A stretch of DNA of 64,000 nucleotides, taken from NCBI GenBank assembly GCA_963770485.1, contig CAVYPX010000009.1:744001-808000 (forward strand). The letters are read 5' to 3'. Numbering within the stretch: the stretch's first letter is position 1; every line of letters begins with the position of its first letter. Position numbers and translations under genes: made by a program. The stretch comes from CAVVEC01 sp963770485 (GTDB taxonomy: Bacteria; Acidobacteriota; Terriglobia; Terriglobales; Acidobacteriaceae). The notes under the pieces were generated by a model, which did no database searches, was not told the DNA's origin, and worked only from the letters and a program-made list of their open reading frames with translations. Shown piece after piece: positions 42,380 to 50,474 of the stretch.

Positions 42380-42991
42380 TTATCCCGCGTGTCCGTTGCC
42401 GCTGGCTTTGCGGCGCACGTGCACCGTACGGCGCATCGTGGGCAGAATGGTTTCAAAGAACGAAATGATGGCTTGCAGGCGCTGAGGCTCCGATTTCATC
42501 GCGAGCAACGTCTGTTTGAAGTCAAGATCCAGCGGCAGCGATCCGGCCAGATGAAACGAGAGTTGCCGTTCCTCAATCTCGGAAGCTTTCTCCGGCGTGG
42601 CTCCGGCCAGGGTCATGATTTCGCCGTGCAGCTTCATGGCCTGCGCCATTTCTTGCGCCGTCGGCTTGCCGGCTTCATCCTCCAGGTACACAACTTCAGC
42701 CTGCAGAAAAGAACGCTCCTGGTTCAATCGCATGACTTCGAAGCGTTCGCGGCCTTCAGTCACGATGTCCACGCGCCCATCTTCGTATTTCTTGGTGACG
42801 GCGGTGATTTCCGCCGTACAGCCGATGTCGGCCAGTTCCTCGCCTTTGCCCCGCACCACGCCGAACGGCCGGCTCCGGCCGAGGCACTCAGAGACCAGTT
42901 CTTTGTATCGCGGCTCGAAGATATGCAGCGGCAGGGGAGCGCCCGGAAGCAAAACTACGTCCAGCGGAAACAGCGCCAGCAGGTTACTCAA
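42380..42991 (-). CDS. Lon N-terminal substrate-binding domain protein
   Basis: A roughly 203-residue stand-alone LON-substrate-binding (PUA-like) domain. It opens LALFPLDVVLLPGAPLPLHIFEPRYKEL, here quoted in part as FPLDVVLLPGAPLPLHIFEP, followed by FGVVRGKGEELADIGCTAEI and GRVDIVTEGRERFEV. No ATPase or protease part is present. I prefer TTG 42991, four bases after GGAGG; GTG 43012 and ATG 43084 are longer options with no good ribosome-binding site. Function unproven; probably protein or ligand binding. Confidence 0.82.
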   Translation of the reverse strand: MSNLLALFPLDVVLLPGAPLPLHIFEPRYKELVSECLGRSRPFGVVRGKGEELADIGCTAEITAVTKKYEDGRVDIVTEGRERFEVMRLNQERSFLQAEVVYLEDEAGKPTAQEMAQAMKLHGEIMTLAGATPEKASEIEERQLSFHLAGSLPLDLDFKQTLLAMKSEPQRLQAIISFFETILPTMRRTVHVRRKASGNGHAG

Positions 42992-43095
42992 GAAGCCTCC
43001 GGAATCCTTCACACCGTGGGTCTTGGTTGGATTGTAACCCAGTCTCTGATGTGCGACGGCTTGACTTGCGAATCGCAGGAGCATAAAAGCTCGAC

Positions 43096-43905
43096 ATGGG
43101 CCCCAGCAAGACTGACCTTTCCGGAAAAGTGGTGGTCGTAACCGGCGCTTCTATGGGCATCGGCGAGGCCATAGCCAGGATTTTTGTCGATCACGGCGCC
43201 AGCGTGGTGCTTCTTTCGCGTGAAACCGCGCGCGCCGACGCGGCTCGGTCGCGCGTTGGTCACTCGGAACGAACCTTGGCTCTGTCGTGCGACGTACGCA
43301 ACCGGGAGGAGATTGATCGCGTTCTCGGCCTGACCATGCATCACTTTCAACGCGTGGATGTTTGGATCAACAACGCCGGCCACGGCTTGCTGGATTCCCT
43401 TGCCGATGTAGACATGGCGGCGTGCCGCGAGACTTTTGAAACCAACTTTTTCGGCGCCGTCGAGGCCATGCAGGCAGTGATTCCGGTGATGAAGCAGCAA
43501 GGCTCCGGCACGATCATCAATATTTCAAGCGTCGCCGGACATATTCCGATCCCCTTTCACGCGGTTTATAGCGCCACAAAATTTGCCTTGAACGCCATCG
43601 GCAAGGCGGCGCGCGTTGAGCTCAAGAAATTCGGCATAAGTGTCATGACCGTGTGCCCCGGCTACGTTCGCACCGATTTTAGCGCCAATGCAATCCGCGG
43701 AAGGGAACTGCAGCAGGTGCGGCCGGCATCGATTCGCGGGATCAGCGCCGAGCGCGTTGCCCGGGCAGTGTTGCAGGGTTATTTGCGGCAGAAGCGGGAA
43801 GTCGTCGCGCCCTGGACCATGCACCCAGCCATCAAGATGTATCAGCTCTTTCCCGGCCTGGTGGAATGGACAATGGCGAAGATGGCAAGAAAACGGGACC
43901 AATGA
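43096..43905 (+). CDS. Short-chain dehydrogenase/reductase (SDR)
   Basis: A 269-residue classical SDR. The cofactor site is VVVTGASMGIGEAIA, then WINNAGHG, catalytic Ser in ISSVAGH and the active-site YSATK. CPGYVRTDF is the post-catalytic motif. It starts 105 bases from the divergent Lon-N gene start. The C-terminus (ELFPGLVEWTMAKMARK-like) resembles membrane-associated SDRs. Substrate unknown. Confidence 0.9.
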   Translation: MGPSKTDLSGKVVVVTGASMGIGEAIARIFVDHGASVVLLSRETARADAARSRVGHSERTLALSCDVRNREEIDRVLGLTMHHFQRVDVWINNAGHGLLDSLADVDMAACRETFETNFFGAVEAMQAVIPVMKQQGSGTIINISSVAGHIPIPFHAVYSATKFALNAIGKAARVELKKFGISVMTVCPGYVRTDFSANAIRGRELQQVRPASIRGISAERVARAVLQGYLRQKREVVAPWTMHPAIKMYQLFPGLVEWTMAKMARKRDQ

Positions 43906-43924
43906 AGGCCGCAGGCTGCGGGAA

Positions 43925-43951
43925 GGGGTTTGAGTGTAATGGCCTGGTTAC
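43925..43951. repeat. Short dispersed repeat (GTTTGAGTGTAATGGC type)
   Basis: GGGGTTTGAGTGTAATGGCC followed by TGGTTAC resembles 44860-44887 (GGGGTTTTGAGCGTAATCGC...) and the complement of 46882-46912. Three copies therefore surround the two secreted-protein genes at 44119 and 45615. Confidence 0.45.
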
Positions 43952-44118
43952 GTAAATTGACCCTGACCTTCCTCCCTTCCAATCCGTCTAAGGCACATCA
44001 CAGAAAAGGCTTGCTTGCCGGCCTTATAATGCTTGCCGCACAGTAGGAGGGATTAGACTGGGAATGCTGGCAACCATGCTGTCTTGCTCGCTAAGCCACA
44101 CGACTATAGGAGGCCATC

Positions 44119-44745
44119 ATGAAAAAGATTCTCTTTGTTGTTGCGCTAGTCCTTCTGTCCAGCTTAACCGTGTATGCAGCAGATGTTCGGGAGTACGGTG
44201 TACCGACTCGGATTTCGCTGAAGAAGATTTACAGCAACCTGGGCCCACCGACCGATTTGTTTGACTGTGAGGAGGCCTGGCTGATTCTCGGCCCGGATTC
44301 CAACTATGGTAAGCAGCAGTGGGTCGGCTTCCCGGTCACGCTGTCGCAGCCTGCAACCGTTACCCAGCTCCGCGCGGCTGTGTTCTATTTTTACGACGGC
44401 GGCACGGGCAACGATTTCAACTTCGGTATCTGGAGCGATTCCAGCGGCGTACCTGGAAAAGAGATTCACGGCGCTAACAAGAAGGGCTACTTACCGTATG
44501 GTGAGTGCGGCATCGGACTGAGCCGGAAGGGTGGGGATATCCTGCACGTCAACATCAAGCCGACAAAGCTGAAGGCAAAGACCCAATACTGGATGGTGAT
44601 CACGAATGCCAAAAACTCTCCTGATGCCAGCGGTGCGTGGAACTTCACGTACAACCTGAGCGAAGGCGCTCAGGCTTATAACTTGGGCTCTGGCTGGAAC
44701 ACGCAAGACGCCTACATCTCCGCGTTCGCATGGTACGGAAGGTAG
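44119..44745 (+). CDS. Secreted protein of unknown function
   Basis: A 208-residue exported protein with a signal peptide (KILFVVALVLLSSLTVYAA). The mature part looks like a beta-sandwich: FPVTLSQPATVTQLRAAVF, FNFGIWSDSSGVPGKEI, YWMVITNAKNSPDASGAW and the C-terminal GSGWNTQDAYISAFAWYG. This pattern recalls the extracellular choice-of-anchor or carbohydrate-binding-like modules, but no family is certain. AGGAGGCCATC gives a strong ribosome-binding site. It appears to be monocistronic. Confidence 0.7.
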   Translation: MKKILFVVALVLLSSLTVYAADVREYGVPTRISLKKIYSNLGPPTDLFDCEEAWLILGPDSNYGKQQWVGFPVTLSQPATVTQLRAAVFYFYDGGTGNDFNFGIWSDSSGVPGKEIHGANKKGYLPYGECGIGLSRKGGDILHVNIKPTKLKAKTQYWMVITNAKNSPDASGAWNFTYNLSEGAQAYNLGSGWNTQDAYISAFAWYGR

Positions 44746-44830
44746 TTTTCAGCGGAGGTTTGAATCGACCTGAGAGATTGCGGTTTTTCTTTGTCACAGC
44801 TCATGAAACTGCGCCAGCTGCCCGCGTAGT

Positions 44831-44887
44831 TGGCGACAAATCGCCTTAACGCTCATTGAGGGGTTTTGAGCGTAATCGCCTGCTTAC
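44831..44887. repeat. Hairpin repeat with GGCGA/TCGCC stem and TTTTGAGCGTAA tail
   Basis: GGCGACAAATCGCC, then AACGCTCATTGAGGGGTTTT and GAGCGTAATCGCC, forms nested inverted pairing. A related unit on the other strand is at 46882-46912. It lies just after the secreted protein gene. The remainder of 44746-44930 shows nothing else. Confidence 0.5.
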
Positions 44888-44930
44888 AACAGTCAGTCTG
44901 AGCAGCATTGCGCTATGTGTTGTACGTCGT

Positions 44931-45203
44931 TCATTCCTTAGACCAATCCGCGCCGCCCCGGCTGGCCAAATCATCCGCTTCGCGCCGTCGCTTTTCCTGT
45001 TCCCATTCCAGCCGCGTTGCCGGATCAGTTTCTTGCAATTTCAAACGCACGTATTCGTCAGCAATCGCCGCCGGAATTTCGTGCGGCCCCACGACCACCT
45101 TATGAACCGATGCGGGGTTGCCCGCGAATCGCATACTTTGACTCAGCCAAAACTGGCCGGGGCGTAGTGGCGGGTTTTGAGTTCCCATGGGCCTGCGGCC
45201 CAC
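44931..45203 (-). CDS. Possible small charged protein
   Basis: A 90-codon frame whose latter part reads like real protein: VVVGPHEIPAAIADEYVRLK, then TRLEWEQEKRRREADDLASR, a charged helix. The first 25 residues are less convincing, so the true start may be the ATG beginning MRFAGNPAS. No ribosome-binding site is clear and no family is recognised. It could be a remnant. Confidence 0.35.
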   Translation of the reverse strand: MGRRPMGTQNPPLRPGQFWLSQSMRFAGNPASVHKVVVGPHEIPAAIADEYVRLKLQETDPATRLEWEQEKRRREADDLASRGGADWSKE

Positions 45204-45614
45204 CTATAGGGATGAAAGCGCTTTGCTAGGCTCATTGATTCCAAACGGGTTACCCGGCGACTTTCGACGGAGTGTAACTTCTTCTCTGGTCACAATTTCC
45301 GTCGCGGGACTATCAGCCCCATCCCTGGCTCTGCCCTAGGACTCCCAGTGGACCCAAGTTGCCTTCGGCCAGGTCTCGTCACAGCCATGTTGTGATGCGT
45401 GTCACTGAAGGAATCTGCAAGTGAGACTAACCTTAGGCCGGTTCATTTGGGGGCGCCAATGGTGCCCTGCAAAAAAACAAAAGAGGTCTCCCACGATTAA
45501 CGGTCTTTGCATGACTTTCAACTCTTTAACAGAACTCAGGCGGCCTCTAGTCAAAAAGATAAGACAGGAAACCAAGCTAAGCCCTAATGACCAATCAAAC
45601 TCAGGAGGACTACA
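45204..45614 (+). other. Leader region of the secreted NHL-type propeller gene
   Basis: No gene seen. A compact hairpin GGGCGCC-AAT-GGTGCCC (45451-45467) followed by an A-run lies about 150 bases before the start. AGGAGGACTACA is the ribosome-binding site. The long untranslated region may be regulatory, but it matches no riboswitch class I know. Confidence 0.4.
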
Positions 45615-46592
45615 GTGAAAAAGGTTATTTTTGCAGTATTGATGGTTGCATGTTTCGTTAGCGTGGCGGTAGCAGCTGACAGTAATAGCGTGGCGCGCCC
45701 CGGCGTGATCGCGGGCAGCCCGATGCCCGGTCATCAGTTCGTCCACGCGCGGGCGATCCTAGCACCGGGAACAAAGATCATCACTTCCGACCCTGTAGAT
45801 GGCAACGTGAACATCTACGACACAACCGGTAAGCAACTGGGACAGATCACCGGCTTCAGCCAACCGCAGGGGCTGGCGACCGATGCCAAGGGCAACCTCT
45901 ACGTTGTCGATACAAACAACAGCCGAATTCTGGTCTATGCCCCACCCTACACGAAGACACCGAAGACGTTGAGCGATCCGGGCTATTACCCGGCCGGCGT
46001 CGCTGTCTTTACTAAGGGCAAGACGACGTACGTCGGGGTGACGAACATCTGCTCAGCCCCAAGTTGCACTCAGGGGGGCTTCATTGTATACAAGAACGGC
46101 AAATCGAAGGGAGCTTTCCAGAGTTCTTCGATCTATCGGGTGTATTTTACCGACTTCGATGCCAAGGGTAACCTCTATGCCGACGGCACGAACTCGAGCG
46201 GCGCCGTCACGGTCGGCGAAATCCCCAACGCGATCAACAACAAACAAACATTTAATGTGCTCACAACCGGCAACTCGATCGTTTTCCCCGGTGGGGTTCA
46301 GGTAACAAGCAAAGGCAAGATCGCTATCGACGACCAGTCGGGCTTCGCGGTCTACACCTACAACCCGCCAAAGAAGGGCTCGCTCGGCAATCCGATCGCG
46401 ACGACCTCACTCAGCGGCACGTCCGATCCCGTGGAGTTTGCGCTCACCAAGGACAACAAAGACTTGTGGACTGGTGATTACGGGAATTCGTTGGCAGATG
46501 AGTTTGCGTACCCAGCGGGCGGAAGCGCGGTGACAAGTTGGGCGAGCACCTACGCGCTCGGCATCGCGGTGGTTCCGCCGGACAAACCGTAG
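45615..46592 (+). CDS. Secreted NHL/SMP-30-like beta-propeller protein
   Basis: A 325-residue exported protein with signal peptide KVIFAVLMVACFVSVAVA. NHL-like blades recur: GNVNIYDTTGKQLGQITG, PQGLATDAKGNLYVVDTNNS, RVYFTDFDAKGNLYADGTNS and GGVQVTSKGKIAIDDQSG. It is a single propeller without visible catalytic residues, so binding or scaffolding is likely. The start is GTG 45615 behind a strong ribosome-binding site. It is more A-rich in third positions than the core genes nearby. Confidence 0.78.
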   Translation: MKKVIFAVLMVACFVSVAVAADSNSVARPGVIAGSPMPGHQFVHARAILAPGTKIITSDPVDGNVNIYDTTGKQLGQITGFSQPQGLATDAKGNLYVVDTNNSRILVYAPPYTKTPKTLSDPGYYPAGVAVFTKGKTTYVGVTNICSAPSCTQGGFIVYKNGKSKGAFQSSSIYRVYFTDFDAKGNLYADGTNSSGAVTVGEIPNAINNKQTFNVLTTGNSIVFPGGVQVTSKGKIAIDDQSGFAVYTYNPPKKGSLGNPIATTSLSGTSDPVEFALTKDNKDLWTGDYGNSLADEFAYPAGGSAVTSWASTYALGIAVVPPDKP

Positions 46593-46950
46593 CTTACGTT
46601 TGCTTTGCCATGCGGGGCGGGCGCGCAAGCGTCCGCCCTATGTGCAAGCAATGCAAAACCGGGGGTTGGCGGGCGGCGCAAAGGGATAGTTGACGTAAAA
46701 TCGCCATATGGCTCATCGACAATGGGCGTGTTGGCGCGGTCGCGACGGTTATTGCGTGCCCACTTTCGGGGCGATGCAAAAGAGTAAAAGGCCACCAGGC
46801 CTGAGGCACTGGCGGCCATACTCTCCCTCACTGTGAACATTAAGACGCATCAGTCTGGGAATTTACTAACAGCAGGCCGTTGGCGAAACATCGCCATTAC
46901 ACTCAAAACCTCCAAACCGCTTGCTCACCCCGCGCCGTCAGCCCCCATAC
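46593..46950. other. Intergenic region with a hairpin and a dispersed repeat
   Basis: A hairpin GGGCGG...CCGCCC (about 46616-46640) follows the propeller gene but has no T-run. At 46882-46912 lies GGCGAAACATCGCCATTACA plus CTCAAAACCTC, an inverted copy of the repeat at 43925 and 44831. No convincing gene. Confidence 0.45.
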
Positions 46951-47262
46951 TCAAGCCTTCAGCTCTTCCAGCATCGCCGTCATCTCCGATTGGGCGTGAC
47001 TATTGCCCGTGCGGCGCGCCGACGCGATTCCCTCCACCAGCATTTTCTTGGCTTCGTCAACGCGATTGGCACTGGCCAGCGTTTGCGCGGCCATGAAATA
47101 TCCCGCGGTGTAATCAGGATGGCTTGCCAGTAATTTCTCGAATTCCTCCAGGGCGCGTTCAACTTCGCCTTGCTTTGAATACTCCATGGCGAGCCCGTAA
47201 CGCGCAAAGGCATCGTCCGGATTCTGCGAAAGGACTTCGTTGAGCATAGCGATGCGGTCCAT
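46951..47262 (-). CDS. Small TPR-repeat protein
   Basis: A 103-residue protein made of about two and a half tetratricopeptide repeats: PDDAFARYGLAMEYSKQGEV, ALEEFEKLLASHPDYTAGYF and TLASANRVDEAKKMLVEGI. There is no signal peptide, so it is a cytosolic adaptor. AGGATTCTT precedes ATG 47262. Partner unknown. Confidence 0.82.
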   Translation of the reverse strand: MDRIAMLNEVLSQNPDDAFARYGLAMEYSKQGEVERALEEFEKLLASHPDYTAGYFMAAQTLASANRVDEAKKMLVEGIASARRTGNSHAQSEMTAMLEELKA

Positions 47263-47316
47263 AAGAATCCTAAATTCCGGCTTTCAGTAATTGTAGCCAG
47301 TGCGAAATTCCGTAAG

Positions 47317-47847
47317 TCATCGGGTTGTTGTTGTTTCCCAATCGGTTCTCAAGAGCTCATAGAGGCATATGACACGCCCGCTTGCCGGAATTTCCTGGAG
47401 GCTTACGGATTGGAATCCCAATTTCTGCAAAATATGTTCCGACGCTGCGTTCCCTTTTTGAACATCTGCCGAAATACGAGGCAAGCGCAAACGCGTAAAT
47501 GCCAGATCAATAAAAGCCTTGCAAGCCTCCGACGCCAAATGTCTTCCCCAGTAAGGCCGGGCAATATAGTAGCCGAGATGCGCCCCACCTCCGTCTTCCG
47601 CGCGACGTAGTCCACAAGACCCTATGTATTTTCCCTCTTCTCTCAGAACCGTCGCCCACAGACCATAAATCTTTGTGGGCCGTCCCAGATATTCCCTGCG
47701 AAAACGATGCAAGGCCTTCTCCAAAGGCCAAGCGCTTCCTCCCACGTAGCGCCGGACTTCTGGATCTGTGTGCATTTTGACGAAATCATCTTCGTCCTGA
47801 GGCTCATGTGACCGAAAGAGTAGCCGCTCCGTCTCGAGAAAGATCAT
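47317..47847 (-). CDS. GNAT family N-acetyltransferase (RimJ/RimL-like)
   Basis: A 176-residue GNAT protein. It begins IFLETERLLFRSHEPQDEDD, has the DPEVRRYVGG segment, IGSCGLRR, HLGYYIARPYWGRHLASEA (acetyl-CoA binding motif A) and RISADVQKGNAASEHILQKLGF (motif B). This is the RimJ/RimL-type subgroup that acetylates protein N-termini or small amines. ATG 47847 is used; the reading to 47940 adds 31 unrelated residues. Confidence 0.88.
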   Translation of the reverse strand: MIFLETERLLFRSHEPQDEDDFVKMHTDPEVRRYVGGSAWPLEKALHRFRREYLGRPTKIYGLWATVLREEGKYIGSCGLRRAEDGGGAHLGYYIARPYWGRHLASEACKAFIDLAFTRLRLPRISADVQKGNAASEHILQKLGFQSVSLQEIPASGRVICLYELLRTDWETTTTR

Positions 47848-47969
47848 TACTGAGATAGAGCTTACTACAAGGCATTTTTCCGTCGTGGCGGACCCGGTAT
47901 TGTGATCGTTATTGGCGGCGCGCTTCCTTACTGAGTACAATTGCGATCATCCGAGAACTGGAGGTTAGC

Positions 47970-48419
47970 TTGGCCTGCCCATTTTTCCTGCCTACCAGCC
48001 AACTCGACGATGGCGGATGGTTGCACCCGTCTCGCTTGCCTCTCGGCGGCGGATGGGCTGGGCGCTGCGCCGCGCCCGGCCATGAAGGAGCAGAACCGAC
48101 GAATGAGCAACTGCGGGAACTTTGCAATCTGGGCTACGCCGCTAGCTGTGCGCGCCTGCCCAAGCAACGCTCCTGCGATGCGGTGAGGTTCTCAATCGCC
48201 CGCGACCGCGGCGCCCAACTCGATCTCTGGTATGTCTGCGAGTCTGGCCATCGTCCTGCCAGTCACGGCACGTTGGAATACGATCTCGCGCTCGGAAAGT
48301 GGACGACCTCGCATTCCGATCCGCGCATCCAGAAAATGGCGGAGTGTTATCTGCAATCTTACTTGCCACGTAGAATCCAGCCTGCTCCGGCGGGCCTGGC
48401 CTCGAGCCCAAATCCATGA
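47970..48419 (+). CDS. Cysteine-rich conserved acidobacterial protein (MACPFF type)
   Basis: A 149-residue protein starting at TTG 47970 with GGAGGTTAGC just upstream. The N-terminal half has regularly spaced cysteines and prolines: ACPFFLPTS, LHPSRLPLGGGWAGRCAAP, ELCNLGYAASCARLPKQR. These could bind metal or an iron-sulfur cluster. The second half includes WYVCESGHRPASHGTLEYD and MAECYLQSYL. I recall close relatives in acidobacterial genomes without a known role. It overlaps the thioesterase gene by four bases (ATGA). Confidence 0.72.
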   Translation: MACPFFLPTSQLDDGGWLHPSRLPLGGGWAGRCAAPGHEGAEPTNEQLRELCNLGYAASCARLPKQRSCDAVRFSIARDRGAQLDLWYVCESGHRPASHGTLEYDLALGKWTTSHSDPRIQKMAECYLQSYLPRRIQPAPAGLASSPNP

Positions 48420-48922
48420 ACCAGACCGATGATCTCATGCTGCCGCGCCCCGTCCGCGATTCGCAGTCCGAAATGGCCGAGATTGTTCTCCCCAACGATG
48501 CCAACCCGCTCGGCGCCTTGCTAGGCGGACGCCTCATGCATTGGATTGACTTGGCCGGAGCCATGGCCGCGCATCGCCACGCACGCAACTACGTCATCAC
48601 CGCCTCCATCGATCACATGGATTTTCTGGTTCCCGTGCATGTGGGTGATCTGGTGATCCTGCGCTCCTCGGTGAATCGCGTGTTCCGCACCTCGATGGAG
48701 GTCGGCGTCAAAGTCTGGGTGGAAAACTACATCCAGGACGATTGCCGGCACGTCAGCTCGGCCTATCTGACCTTCGTAGCCGTGGACGCTGGCGGACGCC
48801 ATCTCCAGGTCCCCGCCATCGTTCCCGAAAGCGACGATCAGCGCCGCCGCTACGACGACGCCGGCCGGCGGCGTGATCTCCGACGCGAAAATCTGGAACG
48901 CCGCCGCAGCAATGCGCAGTAG
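48416..48922 (+). CDS. Hotdog-fold acyl-CoA thioesterase (YciA/BFIT-like)
   Basis: A 168-residue hotdog thioesterase. The signature is LPNDANPLGALLGGRLMHWID (quoted in part: NPLGALLGGRLMHWID), with the catalytic Asn/Asp region, ITASIDHMDFLVPVHVGDLV and VGVKVWVEN. It should hydrolyse acyl-CoA. The last 30 residues are an Arg/Asp-rich tail (RRRYDDAGRRRDLRRENL). Coupled to the preceding cysteine-rich gene. Confidence 0.9.
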   Translation: MNQTDDLMLPRPVRDSQSEMAEIVLPNDANPLGALLGGRLMHWIDLAGAMAAHRHARNYVITASIDHMDFLVPVHVGDLVILRSSVNRVFRTSMEVGVKVWVENYIQDDCRHVSSAYLTFVAVDAGGRHLQVPAIVPESDDQRRRYDDAGRRRDLRRENLERRRSNAQ

Positions 48923-49002
48923 CTAATGAATGTGACGGCGATCACATCCAGATAGATTTCCACTCGCGATAATCCTCTTTCACAATCCAGCGAGATCTCA
49001 AC

Positions 49003-50337
49003 ATGGATAGCGCCCTGCTCGTTCATCGTCTGCACTTTGCCTTTACCGTGACCTTCCACTATCTGTTTCCCCAACTCACCATGGGGCTGGCGCCCCTCAT
49101 TGTGGTGCTGAAAACCCTCGGCCTGCGCCGCAATGACGAAACTTACAACCAGGCAGCCCGCTTCTGGGCTCGCATCTTCGGAATCAACTTTGTGCTCGGC
49201 GTGGTCACCGGGATTCCCATGGAATTCCAGTTCGGCACCAACTGGTCGCATTTCTCGCGTTTTGCGGGAGGCGTCATCGGCCAGACCCTCGCCATGGAAG
49301 GCATGTTTGCTTTCTTTCTGGAGTCTGCTTTCCTGGGGCTTTTTCTGTACGGCGAGAAGCGGCTCAGCCCGCGTGCCCACTGGTGGTCCGCGGTCGCGGT
49401 TTTCCTCGGCTCCTGGTTGTCCGGATATTTCATTGTTGCGACCGATGCCTGGATGCAGAATCCGGTGGGCTACGAGCGCGCCGCCGATGGCTCGGTGCAG
49501 CTCAGCAGTTTCTGGGAACTGGTGCTGAATCCCTGGGCCTGGTGGCAGTATGCCCACAATATGAGTGGGGCTGGAATCACCGGTGCTTTTGTGATGGCCT
49601 CAGTGGGAGCGTTTTATCTGCTATGGGGCAAGTTCGCAGAGCACGGCCGGATTTTCGTGAGAACCGGCGTGGTGGCTGGTTGCATATTCAGCCTGCTGCA
49701 ACTGTTCCCGACAGGAGACGGACAAGGCAGAATGATCGCTCGGTATCAGCCGGTTACGCTGGCGGCGATGGAGGCCTTATTCACCAGCCAGCCGGGAGCG
49801 CCGCTGGTCATCATCGGACAGCCCGATCTGGATGGACAGAAAATTGACAATCCGCTAATCATCCCCAAGGCACTCAGCTTCCTGACCTATCGCCGCTGGC
49901 AGGCGCAAGTGCAGGGACTTGATGCTTTTCCCCCGCGCCTGTGGCCGCAAAATATCGAACTGCTCTACTACAGCTACCACATCATGGTGGGACTGGGGAC
50001 CGTCTTCATCGCAACTATGGTGGTGTCTGTTTTCCTGCTGTGGCGCGGCAAACTTTTCAACGCGCGCTGGATGCTCTGGATTCTGCTTCTGAGTCTGCCG
50101 TTCCCTTACATTGCGAACACCGCCGGATGGATCACCGCGGAGCTTGGCCGGCAACCTTGGCTGGTCTATGGCCTGATGCTTACCGCCGATGGCTATTCCA
50201 AGCTGGTTTCGGCGGGAAACGGCATGTTTACTCTGCTGGGATTCATGGGGATGTACATGGTGCTAGGCATTCTTTTTCTGTTCCTGGTACGCCGCGAGAT
50301 TGAGCACGGGCCGGTGGCGGAACGGGTGGGTCACTAG
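49003..50337 (+). CDS. cydA: Cytochrome bd-type quinol oxidase subunit I
   Basis: A 444-residue, nine-helix membrane protein. H19 (HFAFTVTFHYLF) is the haem b595 ligand position; NFVLGVVTGIPMEFQFGTNW, GEKRLSP, the short quinol loop with QLFPTGDGQGRMI and QPVTLAAMEALF, and WITAELGRQPWLVYGLM are all diagnostic. The short Q-loop suggests the cyanide-insensitive (CIO) subtype. It reduces oxygen to water with electrons from quinol. cydB follows after an inserted palindromic element. Confidence 0.95.
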   Translation: MDSALLVHRLHFAFTVTFHYLFPQLTMGLAPLIVVLKTLGLRRNDETYNQAARFWARIFGINFVLGVVTGIPMEFQFGTNWSHFSRFAGGVIGQTLAMEGMFAFFLESAFLGLFLYGEKRLSPRAHWWSAVAVFLGSWLSGYFIVATDAWMQNPVGYERAADGSVQLSSFWELVLNPWAWWQYAHNMSGAGITGAFVMASVGAFYLLWGKFAEHGRIFVRTGVVAGCIFSLLQLFPTGDGQGRMIARYQPVTLAAMEALFTSQPGAPLVIIGQPDLDGQKIDNPLIIPKALSFLTYRRWQAQVQGLDAFPPRLWPQNIELLYYSYHIMVGLGTVFIATMVVSVFLLWRGKLFNARWMLWILLLSLPFPYIANTAGWITAELGRQPWLVYGLMLTADGYSKLVSAGNGMFTLLGFMGMYMVLGILFLFLVRREIEHGPVAERVGH

Positions 50338-50369
50338 GTCGCGCGGGGTGCGTTCACGAAATAAGCCGA

Positions 50370-50456
50370 TGTCATCCTGAGCGGAGCGAAGGATCTGTGC
50401 ATTTTTCAAACTAAATACATAGATCCTTCCCAGCCTGAAGGCTGCTCAGGATGACA
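50370..50456. repeat. Inverted repeat element between cydA and cydB
   Basis: It starts TGTCATCCTGAGCGGAGCGA and ends CTGCTCAGGATGACA, with inner arms GGATCT and AGATCC. It fills most of the cydA-cydB gap and can form a long hairpin in the shared mRNA. It belongs to the family at 6492, 39112 and 61496. Confidence 0.7.
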
Positions 50457-50474
50457 GCGCAAGAAGAGGTTCTT

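Noticed and set aside
45448..45480. Rho-independent terminator or riboswitch before the propeller gene
   Set aside because: The stem is short and followed by A rather than T on the plus strand; no known riboswitch core is seen.
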